NCBI GenBank assembly: GCA_964523105.1 | Contig: CAZFZN010000002.1 | Coordinates: forward strand, 310,001 to 374,000 | Direction of reading: 5' to 3' | DNA: 64,000 nt | Source: V1-33 sp964523105 | GTDB taxonomy: Bacteria > Verrucomicrobiota > Verrucomicrobiia > Verrucomicrobiales > V1-33 | Shown: positions 18,984-28,327 of the stretch, one piece after another | How the letters are laid out: every line of letters starts with the position of its first letter | Position numbering within the stretch: position 1 is the stretch's first letter | Notes under the pieces: model-generated | Told to the model about the DNA's origin: nothing | Databases searched by the model: none | What the model saw: the letters and a program-made list of their open reading frames with translations, nothing else | Position numbers and translations under genes: made by a program

Positions 18984-21686
18984 TTATTCCGCCTTGAGGC
19001 GGGCCAGATGAATCCGGCTGTCGAGATGGGCATTGCTCAGAAAGGCACCGGCATCGACTGACATTTGAAAGTGTCTCCGCGCCAGCCCGGAGTTCCCTTC
19101 GGCCAGCCAGCGATAGCCGATGGCATTGTGAATTTCCGTGAGGCCGATGGGCGAATTGCCGGCGCTGGCGAGCAATCGATCCATCGCCGGCTGATTCACC
19201 TGTCCGTCCTCCGTCATGAATTCACTGCAAAAGAAGTCCACCAGCTGCGGAAAGGGGACGGGCAGGCGGGACAGGAGATTCTGAGCCTCACTGCGCTGCC
19301 GGAAATCCTGTGCATCGAGTTTCGCACGTTCCTTTTCGCCCAGCAGCAGCGGGATAAGAGGAGCGAAAACCTCTGCGGATGTGTTTATATAACGCTTCCG
19401 GAAGGCGTGATATTCATCGAGGACCCGCGCACGGCTCGACGGATCGCCGGCGAGCATGCGCATGTGGAAAAATGCGTCCGGCGCCGCGCGCTGCGGCTGG
19501 ATGACCCGGGGAGCCTCCGCGGCATGACCTTCGCGGAAAAGCTCGAGAGCATAACGCTGGGCCACGAGTCCGTTCCCCGCCGCTTCATACTGTTTCCGCA
19601 GAATTTCCATCGCCTCCTCATTGCGCCCGAGTTCCTGAAGTTGCAGTGCCCGAATTGCGACAGCGCCGGGAAGCGCGGGATCACTTTCGAGAAACCTTTG
19701 GAGTTTCCCGGCATCCGCCGCAGCCTGCGCACGGTGTACGGCGCGATCCCGGGAGTCGAGCCGGGCGGCGATCAGATGCGCGGAGATCCGGACGCCGAGC
19801 ACGGTGGGGTTTTCCGGCGCATTTTCGAGTTCTTTCAGAGCGTTGAGGGCATCCTCGACGCGGCCTGAGCGCATGGCCTTCCAGACTCCGATTTCCCCGG
19901 GAATGACGCTGATCATTTGAAGGCCGGGAAACTGCGGCGGCAGTGCGGCGATCAGCTTCAAGGCCTCTTCCGGCCAATAATATCCCAGCGCGAGGCCCTT
20001 AAAAAGCAGATCCTCCGGACGCTGCGGATTGGGATTCATGGGACCCAGCAGTGCCATGTCGCGTTCGTAAGCGGTCCATTGTCCGTTCCGGAAATGTGCC
20101 ACCGCCAGAAGCCCCCGTGCCGCGGCACTGTCGGGCACGGCCTTGTTCGCTTCAGTGAGAACCGGAATGGCCTCGTCATACCTCCCGGTGAGCAGACCGT
20201 GGCCGCCCTGGAGCATGAGGAACTGCGGGATGGTCAGCTTCGCCCGCGCCTCGTCCATTGCGGCAGCCATGCGTGCCGCATCCCCCGTTAGACCTGTGAG
20301 CATCGCATCCTTGAAAGCCTCGCGCGACTCATTCGCCGCCCGGGCTTCCTCGGAGGCTCTGTAGAGTCTGTCGAGCCGGAACAATTCCCGTTCACGCAGG
20401 TAAAGCCGTGTGCTCACGATGGCCGCTGCCGTCAGGGCCACGAGCACCGCCGCCGCCGCGGTAAATGCCGCGCGGTGCCGCCGCACTGCTTTGCGAAATC
20501 GATAAGTGCGGCTCGGCGGGCTGGCGGAAACCGGTTCATCGCGCAGGAAGCGCTGCAGATCGAGCGCCAGCCCGTTGGCCGTTTCATAGCGGCGGGACCG
20601 GTCTTTTTCGAGACACTTCATCACCATCCAGTCCAGTTCCCCGCGCACTTCCCCGGCTAATTTTGCCGGATCGATGCGGCGCAGCCGCGCGATGGATGAA
20701 AGCTCGTCGTCCGCCAGTTTCTGGATGCGAGTGGAAGGCCGGAGCGGGTCCACCTCGCGCACGAGGCGCCGCACTTCTTCGAGTCCCGACCGGCTCAGTT
20801 TGTCCGCGTCGATCGGCGTCCGGCCGGTGATCAATTCGTAGAGCAGCACGCCGAGTGAATAGATATCGCTGCGGGTGTCCACGTCCTGCGGGTTCATGCC
20901 GGCCTGCTCCGGCGACATGTAGAGCGGCGTGCCGATGATCTGCTGGAAGTGAGTATAGACGGTGTGTTCGCCGATCCGGCCGTGGATGGCTTTGGCGACG
21001 CCGAAATCGATCACCTTGGGCACCGGCTGACCGTCCGTAACAGCCACGAGAATATTCGACGGCTTCAAATCCCGGTGGATCACTCCTTTCTGGTGCGCGT
21101 GCTGCACCGCCTGACATACGGTGATGAACAGTGCAATTCGTTCCTCCAGATTGAGGTGCTGCTCGTCTGCAAAGCGCGTCACCGGCGTGCCGCGCACCAG
21201 TTCCATCACGAAATACGGCCGGCCCGCATCCGTCGCTCCCGCATCGATTACGCGGGAGATGTTCGGATGATCCATCAGCGCCAGCGCCTGGCGCTCCTGT
21301 TCGAACCGCGCGATCACCTCGCGCGAGTCCATCCCGGGTTTGATGATCTTCAAGGCCACGCGGCGCCGCACCGGCTGCTCCTGCTCCGCCATCCACACGG
21401 TGCCGAAGCCGCCTTCCCCGAGCTGCTGCAGCAAGTGATAGGGACCAATCGATTCTCCAGCCTCACCGCTGTGAGGAGTGATGACCGTCGGGGCGACGGC
21501 CGCCGCACGCTCCAGAAACCCGTCTTCCCGGTGGTTGCTGAGCAATTCCTCCAGCCGCGACCGCAGGGAGACATCGCCCCCGCAGGTTTCGTCCAGAAAC
21601 GCCGCCCGCTTTGCCGGTTCGCAATCCAGCGCCTCCAGAAACAGGTTCCGCAGGCGTTCAGGGGGGACGGATGAGTTCGATTTCAT
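18984..21686 (-). CDS. membrane-anchored Ser/Thr protein kinase 1 with helical C-terminal sensor
   Basis: A 900-aa protein; the Met at 21686 has a plausible AGGA upstream and starts the header shared with the other kinases in the window. The header (~10-60, RLRNLFLEALDCEPAKRAAF...LRSRLEELL) is followed by a Hanks-type kinase: Gly-rich loop GEGGFG (90-95), catalytic Lys113 (VALKIIK), HRDLKPSN (204-211), DFG (227-229) and GTPLYMSPEQ activation segment. All key residues are present, so it should be active. One transmembrane helix (~410-440, AAAAVLVALTAAAIVS) puts the C-terminal ~450 residues outside the cytoplasm. That part is alanine/glutamate-rich, all-helical and TPR-like. No ECF sigma gene adjoins it, unlike kinase 2. 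Confidence 0.92.
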   Translation of the reverse strand: MKSNSSVPPERLRNLFLEALDCEPAKRAAFLDETCGGDVSLRSRLEELLSNHREDGFLERAAAVAPTVITPHSGEAGESIGPYHLLQQLGEGGFGTVWMAEQEQPVRRRVALKIIKPGMDSREVIARFEQERQALALMDHPNISRVIDAGATDAGRPYFVMELVRGTPVTRFADEQHLNLEERIALFITVCQAVQHAHQKGVIHRDLKPSNILVAVTDGQPVPKVIDFGVAKAIHGRIGEHTVYTHFQQIIGTPLYMSPEQAGMNPQDVDTRSDIYSLGVLLYELITGRTPIDADKLSRSGLEEVRRLVREVDPLRPSTRIQKLADDELSSIARLRRIDPAKLAGEVRGELDWMVMKCLEKDRSRRYETANGLALDLQRFLRDEPVSASPPSRTYRFRKAVRRHRAAFTAAAAVLVALTAAAIVSTRLYLRERELFRLDRLYRASEEARAANESREAFKDAMLTGLTGDAARMAAAMDEARAKLTIPQFLMLQGGHGLLTGRYDEAIPVLTEANKAVPDSAAARGLLAVAHFRNGQWTAYERDMALLGPMNPNPQRPEDLLFKGLALGYYWPEEALKLIAALPPQFPGLQMISVIPGEIGVWKAMRSGRVEDALNALKELENAPENPTVLGVRISAHLIAARLDSRDRAVHRAQAAADAGKLQRFLESDPALPGAVAIRALQLQELGRNEEAMEILRKQYEAAGNGLVAQRYALELFREGHAAEAPRVIQPQRAAPDAFFHMRMLAGDPSSRARVLDEYHAFRKRYINTSAEVFAPLIPLLLGEKERAKLDAQDFRQRSEAQNLLSRLPVPFPQLVDFFCSEFMTEDGQVNQPAMDRLLASAGNSPIGLTEIHNAIGYRWLAEGNSGLARRHFQMSVDAGAFLSNAHLDSRIHLARLKAE

Positions 21687-22267
21687 CGTTCCTGGTGAAT
21701 TAGCGCGCCATCCTGCTGCAAATCCTGCCAACTTGCTTCAAAAAAAACTTCCCCTGCGCATTTCCGGCTGAAACACACCGGCCGGCGGATTGGAGAAGCC
21801 GAATGCCACGAGCGCCTTGATCCCGCAGGTGAGTTATCGCCGCGTGTCCGTTTTCCGCCGGACGGCGCCGCACGGAGGTGAGGTGACCAGCGCATGGCTG
21901 CCTGTGGCAGAAACAGGCTGAATGGGTTGGGAGGAGTTCGGTTCGGAGAGCGGCATTGCCGTTATGACCGGTATAGCGAAAGTCCTGATCGCAGACGGCA
22001 GGAGTCGCCATGCCGGATGCGCTTCGTTGAGAAAGGCGGACGATGCCCTCAGTACTCCCTGGATGCCGGAGACCCTGCCCAACTCGCCTGCCGGATGTTT
22101 CCTTTCCCCCCCGGCCGCGTCGATCGCCTGTCGCGTGCCCCGCCCCTGGCAGCGGATTTGTTTCTGCCATTTATGTTTCCTGCAAAACACCCGTTATACA
22201 ATTCTGTCCTGGAGCTTACTGTCAGCCGCTTTAATTCCCGTCGTTAAATCAACCCAGTGTCCACGTC
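21687..22267. promoter_or_regulatory. long divergent intergenic region, no gene recognised
   Basis: 581 bases lie between divergent kinase 1 and the beta-helix protein gene. Reading frames cross it on both strands (for example 21834-22190 minus and 21894-22247 plus), but their translations lack domain-like composition and no family was recognised. A TATACA box at 22195-22200, about 70 bases before the beta-helix gene, could be a -10 element; no matching -35 was found. Decayed coding sequence cannot be excluded. Confidence 0.35.
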
Positions 22268-24673
22268 ATGATCCGCTCCCACTTTGTCCTCGGACTTCTT
22301 TCCCAGTTCCTTGCCCCTGCGGCCTTCGCTCAACTCGCCGCCGAGCCGCTCGTGGATCACAGCGACAACTGGAAGTACCGCAAGGGAACCAGCGAGCCGG
22401 CGGCTGACTGGAAATCGGCGGCGGATGCGGCCCTTGATGGCAGCTGGCTCACGGGCCCCGGCGGGTTTGGCTATGGAGACGGAGACGATGCGACGATTCT
22501 GAATGACATGCGCAGAGTGACGGGAGGCGCTCCTGGTTATATCACGGTTTACACCCGGGCCTCGTTCACGGTGACGCCGTCGATGGACCCCGGCCGCCAC
22601 CTGCGCCTCACGCTGGACTACGACGACGGCTGCATCGTGTACCTTGGAGGGACGGAAGTGTACCGCACGCCCAATGTCCCCGGGGCTGCCGGCACGCCCT
22701 ATCCCTTCGATCAGGACAGCATCGCGACGAACCATGAAGCGTCCGCCGGGGCAGGAGGCAATCCGCCAACAGTGGTGGATCTGGGTCCGCTGTCGGGACT
22801 CCCCGGCGTGGGCACGCATGTTCTCGCCGTCCAGGGCATCAACGGTGAGTACGACAGCAGCGACTTCTCACTCATCGTGGATCTCGACCTTGTGGACGCT
22901 CCCCCGCCTCCTGAGGACGTAACCTGGACACTGGCCGACAGTCCGGTCGCGCTGACCAGCAGCCTCACCATTGATAACGGGGCCACCCTCACCATCGAGG
23001 CCGGCGTGGAAGTGATTCTGTCCGCCGGCGTCACGCTGCGGGCGATCAACGGCAGCCACATCATCATCGCCGGGACCGCTGCGGCTCCCGTCGTCCTGCG
23101 CTCGACGGCGCCAACCGTGGCCGCGGAGTGGACCGAGCTTTCCGCCACCGGCGGCGGGACGATGACCATCCGCCACGCCGACATCTCCGGGGGCGCGGTG
23201 CGTTTCCTGACCGGCGTCACCGGCCTCATGGAGGATTGCAGGGTCCATGATTCTTCGGCCGGAAAGATCGTTTACAGCCTGAATGCGGCCTCGATGATCA
23301 TGCGCCGCTGCCATGTCTTCAACTACGGCGAGACGAACTTCGTGGACACCCTGACAGTGCTGGAGGATTGCCTTTTCGAGGCACCGACGGCGGATGCGGT
23401 GGACTATGATGGCGCTCCGCCGGGATCCGCCATCCGGCAGTGCACGTTCCGCAACGGCCCCACCGGCACCAACACCGATGCCATCGACATCGGCCCCTCC
23501 CCCGTCACCTCGGCTCCCTGCGTGGATGTGGTCATTGAGGGCTGCGTGATGCACAACTTCAGCGACAAGGGCGTCTCGGTCGGAGATGCGCCCGACGACG
23601 CCGAAAACCTCATTGTCAGGAATTGCCTCATCTTCGACGTGACGCGGGGAGTGCAGGTCAAAGCGGACTCGGTGGCGCACGTCGAGGACTGCACCATCGT
23701 GGACTCGCAAATCGGTCTGCACGGGTTTGAGAAAGTGGCCGGCACCGGCGGGGGCATCATCACTGGCTGTTTCAACAACATCCTCTCCGGCAATGTCACC
23801 CCGATCGAGACGGAGGACGACACCGTCGTCGAAATCACATACTCCAATACCCGGGGCGCGGACTGGCCAGGCACCGGCAATCTGAATGCCGATCCCCTCT
23901 TCCGTGATCCCGCCAACCGCGACTACCGGCTGCTGCCAGGATCGCCCTGCATCGGCACCGGAAAGTTTGGCGACACCATGGGCGTCCAGTTTCCCGTGGG
24001 TGGCCTGCCGGATGTGCCCGGCAATCTCCAGGTCGTCTCCTTCGACGGCAGCACGGCGGTCCTCTCATGGACTGATCCTGACAACCGCGAGACGGAGTTC
24101 CTCGTCGAGCGTTCCATTGATGGCACGACCTGGACCGATGCCGGCACCTTCCCTGCCAACGCCACCGGGGCTACCATCACCGGACTCAGCGCCAGCCCCT
24201 CATGGTCGTTCCGCGTGCGCGGCGCTAATTTCATCGGCTCCGGGTTCCGCTCCGAACTCGCCGTGGCGACCGCGGTCGATACCGATCACGATGGCATGCC
24301 CGACAGCTACGAGAACCAGTACCCCGGGCTCGACGCCAACGATCCCGCCGATGCCGCTCTTGATATCGACTTCGACGGCGCCACCAACCTCGATGAGTAC
24401 CTCGCGGGCACCGTTCCCAATGATCCCGCCAGCATCTTCGTCGTCGAGTCGCTCACCCTCCTTCCCTCCGGAAACGTCGAAATCCGTTTCGAGGCCAAGG
24501 CGGACAAAGCCTACTCGGTCCTCGTCTCCTCGACTCTGGAAACAGGCTCATGGCAAAAGCTCACGGATGTCCCCGCAGATCCCGCGCTTCGGCCCACCGT
24601 GGTCGTGACCGACGACCGTCCCTACACCAGCGGCTTTCGCGGCTATCGCGTGGTGACTCCAGCGGTGCCTTGA
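22268..24673 (+). CDS. secreted right-handed beta-helix protein with FN3 and C-terminal Ca-loop region
   Basis: An 801-aa protein with a signal peptide ending at AFAQ. Residues ~35-215 form a beta-sandwich containing LDYDDGCIVYLGGTEVYR, related to the YDDGxxxYLNG modules of the CotH protein. Residues ~222-560 are beta-helix-like, with repeated short hydrophobic rungs (NGATLTIEAGVEV, IRNCLIFDV-type rungs), as in polysaccharide lyase-like folds. An FN3 domain follows (~582-660, LSWTDPDNRETEFLVERS), then DTDHDGMPDSYENQYPG and DIDFDGATNLDEYLAGT calcium loops, then a short beta tail. No lyase catalytic residues could be assigned. The last 31 bases overlap the 3' end of the convergent oxidoreductase gene. 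Confidence 0.85.
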   Translation: MIRSHFVLGLLSQFLAPAAFAQLAAEPLVDHSDNWKYRKGTSEPAADWKSAADAALDGSWLTGPGGFGYGDGDDATILNDMRRVTGGAPGYITVYTRASFTVTPSMDPGRHLRLTLDYDDGCIVYLGGTEVYRTPNVPGAAGTPYPFDQDSIATNHEASAGAGGNPPTVVDLGPLSGLPGVGTHVLAVQGINGEYDSSDFSLIVDLDLVDAPPPPEDVTWTLADSPVALTSSLTIDNGATLTIEAGVEVILSAGVTLRAINGSHIIIAGTAAAPVVLRSTAPTVAAEWTELSATGGGTMTIRHADISGGAVRFLTGVTGLMEDCRVHDSSAGKIVYSLNAASMIMRRCHVFNYGETNFVDTLTVLEDCLFEAPTADAVDYDGAPPGSAIRQCTFRNGPTGTNTDAIDIGPSPVTSAPCVDVVIEGCVMHNFSDKGVSVGDAPDDAENLIVRNCLIFDVTRGVQVKADSVAHVEDCTIVDSQIGLHGFEKVAGTGGGIITGCFNNILSGNVTPIETEDDTVVEITYSNTRGADWPGTGNLNADPLFRDPANRDYRLLPGSPCIGTGKFGDTMGVQFPVGGLPDVPGNLQVVSFDGSTAVLSWTDPDNRETEFLVERSIDGTTWTDAGTFPANATGATITGLSASPSWSFRVRGANFIGSGFRSELAVATAVDTDHDGMPDSYENQYPGLDANDPADAALDIDFDGATNLDEYLAGTVPNDPASIFVVESLTLLPSGNVEIRFEAKADKAYSVLVSSTLETGSWQKLTDVPADPALRPTVVVTDDRPYTSGFRGYRVVTPAVP

Positions 24674-25794
24674 TCGCCGGTCTGAGAGCCCTCATCGCTC
24701 AACGCAACTGCTCTCGAACCTTCGCGTGCGGATTGGAGGCAGGCATCGAGCACGCGTTGAGTGAGCAGGCTGATCTGCGGCCAGCGGGGATCGCGTTCGC
24801 CGGTCAGTACGAGGCGGGAGAATTCCTGGAACATGGCGGACTCCTGCGAGCCCGGGGCGTTGCTCCCGGGTTCATCGATCTCCTCCACACGCAAACCTTC
24901 CGGCACATCGGTGCGGCAGCGGTCGAGCACGAATTCGCTGCTGGTGACGCGAAAGCTGGTGCGGGCTCCGGCGAAGGGCAGGACAAAATCGGAAACCTGC
25001 ACAAGAGCTTTGTCCCCGCTGACAATGGCCCACTGCGCCACCGCGGCGGTGAAGGAGCAGTAGAACGAAGCGCAGGTGCCGCCGGCAAACTCCAGCGAGC
25101 CGGAAAATGCCACCGGGACGGAAGGCGAGCCCGGCTGCGGCGCAGTTTCGTCGTGAATGCGCCCGGTGACGCGGACCGGCGTGGCTTCCTGCATGGCCCA
25201 GAGGCTGAAGCGAAGGCAGTACCAGCCGAGATCACCAAGGCATCCGAGAGGCTCGAGCGTGCCGTGCGCACGGATGTTTGTGCGCTGAAAGTCCTCGTCG
25301 CTCATCACGCTGAACTGCGAGGCGATATGGCGGATTGCGCCGATTTCCTGATCCAGAACATCGCGCAGACTATTGAGTCGCCGGCCGTGCAGGAACATGA
25401 CACCGTCCATGAACTGAACGCGATGCTGTTCACAGGCGGCGATGATTTCACTGACCTCCGCGGCACTGCGACCGGCTGGCTTTTCGATGAGCACATGCTT
25501 GCCCGCCTGCGCGGCGCGAAGGACCCATTCCTTGCGTACTCCGGTCGGCAGCGGCAGGTAAACAGCATCGATGTCGCCGCGGGCGAGCAATGCCTCGTAG
25601 CTCTCCATGGCCTCCGGCACGACCGGATGCGGCGCACTGGACTGGCATTCTGCGATGAACGCCTGCGCCCGCGCGAGGTCGCGGCTTGCCACGGCCACGA
25701 GGCTGGCATTCCCGGCATCCCGAATGGCCTGCCAGTTTTTGCGGGCGATGAAAGCGGCGCCGAGGATGCCCCAGCGGCAGGTGGGTGTGGTCAT
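24643..25794 (-). CDS. Gfo/Idh/MocA family oxidoreductase
   Basis: A 383-aa NAD(P)-dependent dehydrogenase-like protein. The N-terminal Rossmann fold begins GILGAAFIARKNW, with SYEALLARGDIDAVYLPLPTG and the family's EKP motif in KHVLIEKPAG (catalytic Lys region). The C-terminal alpha/beta domain contains GCLGDLGWYCLRFSLWAM, the conserved G-D-x-G-x-Y/W segment of the family. The substrate is probably a sugar or inositol derivative but cannot be named. There is no signal peptide, so it should be cytoplasmic, unlike most neighbours. It is convergent with, and overlaps, the beta-helix gene by 31 bp. Confidence 0.92.
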   Translation of the reverse strand: MTTPTCRWGILGAAFIARKNWQAIRDAGNASLVAVASRDLARAQAFIAECQSSAPHPVVPEAMESYEALLARGDIDAVYLPLPTGVRKEWVLRAAQAGKHVLIEKPAGRSAAEVSEIIAACEQHRVQFMDGVMFLHGRRLNSLRDVLDQEIGAIRHIASQFSVMSDEDFQRTNIRAHGTLEPLGCLGDLGWYCLRFSLWAMQEATPVRVTGRIHDETAPQPGSPSVPVAFSGSLEFAGGTCASFYCSFTAAVAQWAIVSGDKALVQVSDFVLPFAGARTSFRVTSSEFVLDRCRTDVPEGLRVEEIDEPGSNAPGSQESAMFQEFSRLVLTGERDPRWPQISLLTQRVLDACLQSAREGSRAVALSDEGSQTGDQGTAGVTTR

Positions 25795-25911
25795 AAATCA
25801 GCTATGGTGCATTTGAATGAATTCACCATTCTGATTTCCACCGGCGCGGTCGTCAAAGACTGTCTGCGGGCGAGTGCAGTCGAGAGGCTTGTGCGGGCCG
25901 TCGCGGGCGGG

Positions 25912-28293
25912 CTACTTCGCGCCTGCGGCGATCCAGTTACGGAGGGCGGCAATCTCCTGTTTGGTGAGGGCGGCGAATTTGGCGCGCTTGTTGAGCGGGG
26001 GCATTTCGAGGTCCTCCTCCTGATCGGTGACGTAACGCAGCAGCGGGCTGGCGTCGGGCTGGCCGGGGACGATGACCGGGTCGCCGCGTTTGCCGCCGCG
26101 GGTGAAAGCGGCGCGGTCGGTCACGTCGAAGCCTCCCTTGGCGCGCTTGCCTTTGTGGCATTCGGCGCAGGAGCGGGTCAGCACCGGCTCGATGTCGCGC
26201 GCATAGTCCACGCCCGCCGCGGCGGGATCGTTGGCGGCCGCGGATGGCGTTTCCGCTGCGGCTTTGGCTGGCGCGAGCAGGGCGGGCGGGACTTTTGTCG
26301 CATCCAGCGCAAGTGTCAGGCTCATGACCGCCCAGCTCGAAGCGGTGGCGGAAAGCCAGCCGTCCGCACCGTGGCCAAAGCCGCTGTCCATCGGCGGCTG
26401 AAATGGAAACGTGCGCCGTGGCACGAACCAGGTGCCGTCGGCAAGTTGTGTGCGCACGAGAAAGGCGGCGCCCTTTTTCACCGCGCCGTGGCTGGGCGGC
26501 AGCGCAGCGCCTTCCTGCAAGGCGTAGAGCGCGAGGCCGGTGGCGAAGGCGTCGCTCTTCAGCTTTGCCAACTGCGCCCAGCCGCCGTCGGAGCGCTGGT
26601 CGCGGATCAATTCCTCCGCCAGCGCGCGCCGCCGCGCCTCTTCGCCGCCGGCCCATGCGAGGCCAAGAATTTGATATACGCGTTCGTCCGTGGTTTCCGC
26701 TTTTGCCGACGCGAGCCACTGACTGGCGCGGGCGATGCGTTCATCGAATTCCTTTTTCCGTCCGGGAATGGCGTAGTGCTTCAATCCCTGCACGGCGAGC
26801 GCCGTGGCGGTGATGGCGCTCGACTGGATCGGCGGGCGCGGGAGATTCCACTCCCACGATCCGTCAGGCAGCTGAATGACGGTGAGCTGATGCGCATGAG
26901 CGTCCGTCGTGGGCGACGCCGGGCGCTTCTCAAGGTGCAGAGCCATCAGCGCGTAGCCGTTCCCGATCGCCGGATCGGGATGGAACAAAGTCTGCGAATC
27001 CAGTTCCAGCATCCACTGAGCGAATTCCTCCATCAGCACCACCGTTTGTCGCGCGACCGGTTCCGCGACGGCAAAGCCGCGCGAGCGCGCGAGGCTCATT
27101 GCACTGAGCGGCAGGTCCTGCTGGTGACAAGAAACGCACGACTGCCTAGTCGCGTGTTTGCGGAAGGACGCCGCGGAAAACTCCGCCGTCCGTTGCAGCG
27201 GCGGCAGCGCCTTCTGAATGGCGGCAGCAATCGCGGCATCGTCCGCCGGGCCGTCGAGTGTGCGCGCCGGCGGCGGCAGTTGCTTGGGCTCCTCCGCTGC
27301 GCCCTCGCGCGCGCCGGCTTTCAGCAAAGCCTGTACGATGGGCGTGTCGCCGCGTTTCCGCGCGAGCTGGAGTGGTGTCTTCGTCGCACCGAGGAATGCA
27401 TCCACCGGCTGACCACCTTCCGCATTCACATCGGCGCGATGCGCGATGAGCAGTTCCACGAGGCTGGCATCCAGACGCTCGGATGACGCGGCCCAGTGCA
27501 GCGGCGTGTAGTTGGCGATGAGGTCGCGCTGATCCACCGGTGCGCCGGCATCCAGGAGCAGCTTCGCCGTCGTCGCGTGTCCGCCCCACGCGGCGTGCGA
27601 TAGCGCAGTGCCAGCGAGAGTGAAGGCGTCCACTTTCGCGCCACGGGCGAGCAGCAGTTTCACAAGGTCAACATCGCCGCGAAAGGCTGCCCACATCAGC
27701 GGCGTGCGTCCTCCGCCGAAGATGAATCCTTCGCCGCTCATGGCCGGTGCGGCGTTCACGTCCGCGCCCTTGTCGAGCAGCAGATTCACGCTGTCGGCAT
27801 CGCCGGCGGCGACCGCGCCCATGAGCGCCGTGGCTCCCAGCCCGTTCTTCGCGTTCACGTCCGCGCCGCGTTCCAGCAGGCGCTTCACCAGCGCGGAGTT
27901 GCCGGGCTTTCGCGCCGCCAGCATCAGCGCGGAGTTGCCTGACTCCGATTGCACCGCGACGTCCGCGCCGGCGGTTAGGAGCAATTCCGCTCTGGCCGGA
28001 AATGTTGCGGCACGCAGCAGCGCCGTCGCGCCGGCTTTGTTCTTCGCCTTCACGTCCGCTCCGGCTTTGAGCAATGTGTTCACCGTCTCCGCGTCGGCGC
28101 ACATGGCCGCGACCATGAGCGGCGTGTTGCCCGCGTCATCGCGTGCGTTCACGTCCGCGCCGCCGGCGAGCAGTGAATGAATGGCCTCACGATCCCCCGC
28201 GCGCGCGGCCACGTGCAGTTTCGGCGGCTCCGCGGCGGGGAGCGGAGTGAGGAAGGCGAAGCGAAAGACGAAGAGCAGAGCGGTGAGTTTCAT
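25912..28293 (-). CDS. ankyrin repeat / alpha-alpha toroid / cytochrome c fusion protein
   Basis: A 793-aa exported protein with a signal peptide ending at LPAAE. Residues ~25-330 are about nine ankyrin repeats (GADVNARDDAGNTPLMVAA type). A first heme-type motif CVSCH is at 386-390. Residues ~390-690 resemble the squalene-hopene cyclase/prenyltransferase toroid, with QW-like motifs DGSWEWNLP, DGGWAQL and DGTWFV, but no DxDD cyclase motif was seen. The C-terminal ~95 residues are a planctomycete-type cytochrome c domain with CAECHKGKRAKGGFD (CAECH 709-713) and the axial Met candidate in LEMPPLNK. It starts 34 bp after the kinase 2 stop, so sigma, kinase and this protein likely form one operon. 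An electron-transfer or sensory role at the membrane surface is inferred. Confidence 0.88.
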   Translation of the reverse strand: MKLTALLFVFRFAFLTPLPAAEPPKLHVAARAGDREAIHSLLAGGADVNARDDAGNTPLMVAAMCADAETVNTLLKAGADVKAKNKAGATALLRAATFPARAELLLTAGADVAVQSESGNSALMLAARKPGNSALVKRLLERGADVNAKNGLGATALMGAVAAGDADSVNLLLDKGADVNAAPAMSGEGFIFGGGRTPLMWAAFRGDVDLVKLLLARGAKVDAFTLAGTALSHAAWGGHATTAKLLLDAGAPVDQRDLIANYTPLHWAASSERLDASLVELLIAHRADVNAEGGQPVDAFLGATKTPLQLARKRGDTPIVQALLKAGAREGAAEEPKQLPPPARTLDGPADDAAIAAAIQKALPPLQRTAEFSAASFRKHATRQSCVSCHQQDLPLSAMSLARSRGFAVAEPVARQTVVLMEEFAQWMLELDSQTLFHPDPAIGNGYALMALHLEKRPASPTTDAHAHQLTVIQLPDGSWEWNLPRPPIQSSAITATALAVQGLKHYAIPGRKKEFDERIARASQWLASAKAETTDERVYQILGLAWAGGEEARRRALAEELIRDQRSDGGWAQLAKLKSDAFATGLALYALQEGAALPPSHGAVKKGAAFLVRTQLADGTWFVPRRTFPFQPPMDSGFGHGADGWLSATASSWAVMSLTLALDATKVPPALLAPAKAAAETPSAAANDPAAAGVDYARDIEPVLTRSCAECHKGKRAKGGFDVTDRAAFTRGGKRGDPVIVPGQPDASPLLRYVTDQEEDLEMPPLNKRAKFAALTKQEIAALRNWIAAGAK

Positions 28294-28327
28294 GGGTGTG
28301 TGGTGGGTGCGTTGGAAAAGAGAGTGC

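Noticed and set aside
21834..22247. Open frames on both strands in the long gap upstream of the beta-helix gene
   Set aside because: Neither translation shows a domain, signal peptide or repeat, and the frames contradict each other. Left as unexplained intergenic DNA.
24550..27486. 978-codon plus-strand open frame
   Set aside because: It lies opposite the oxidoreductase and ankyrin/cytochrome genes, both of which have clear domains. The translation is arginine/glycine-rich with no domain, as expected of an antisense shadow in GC-rich DNA.
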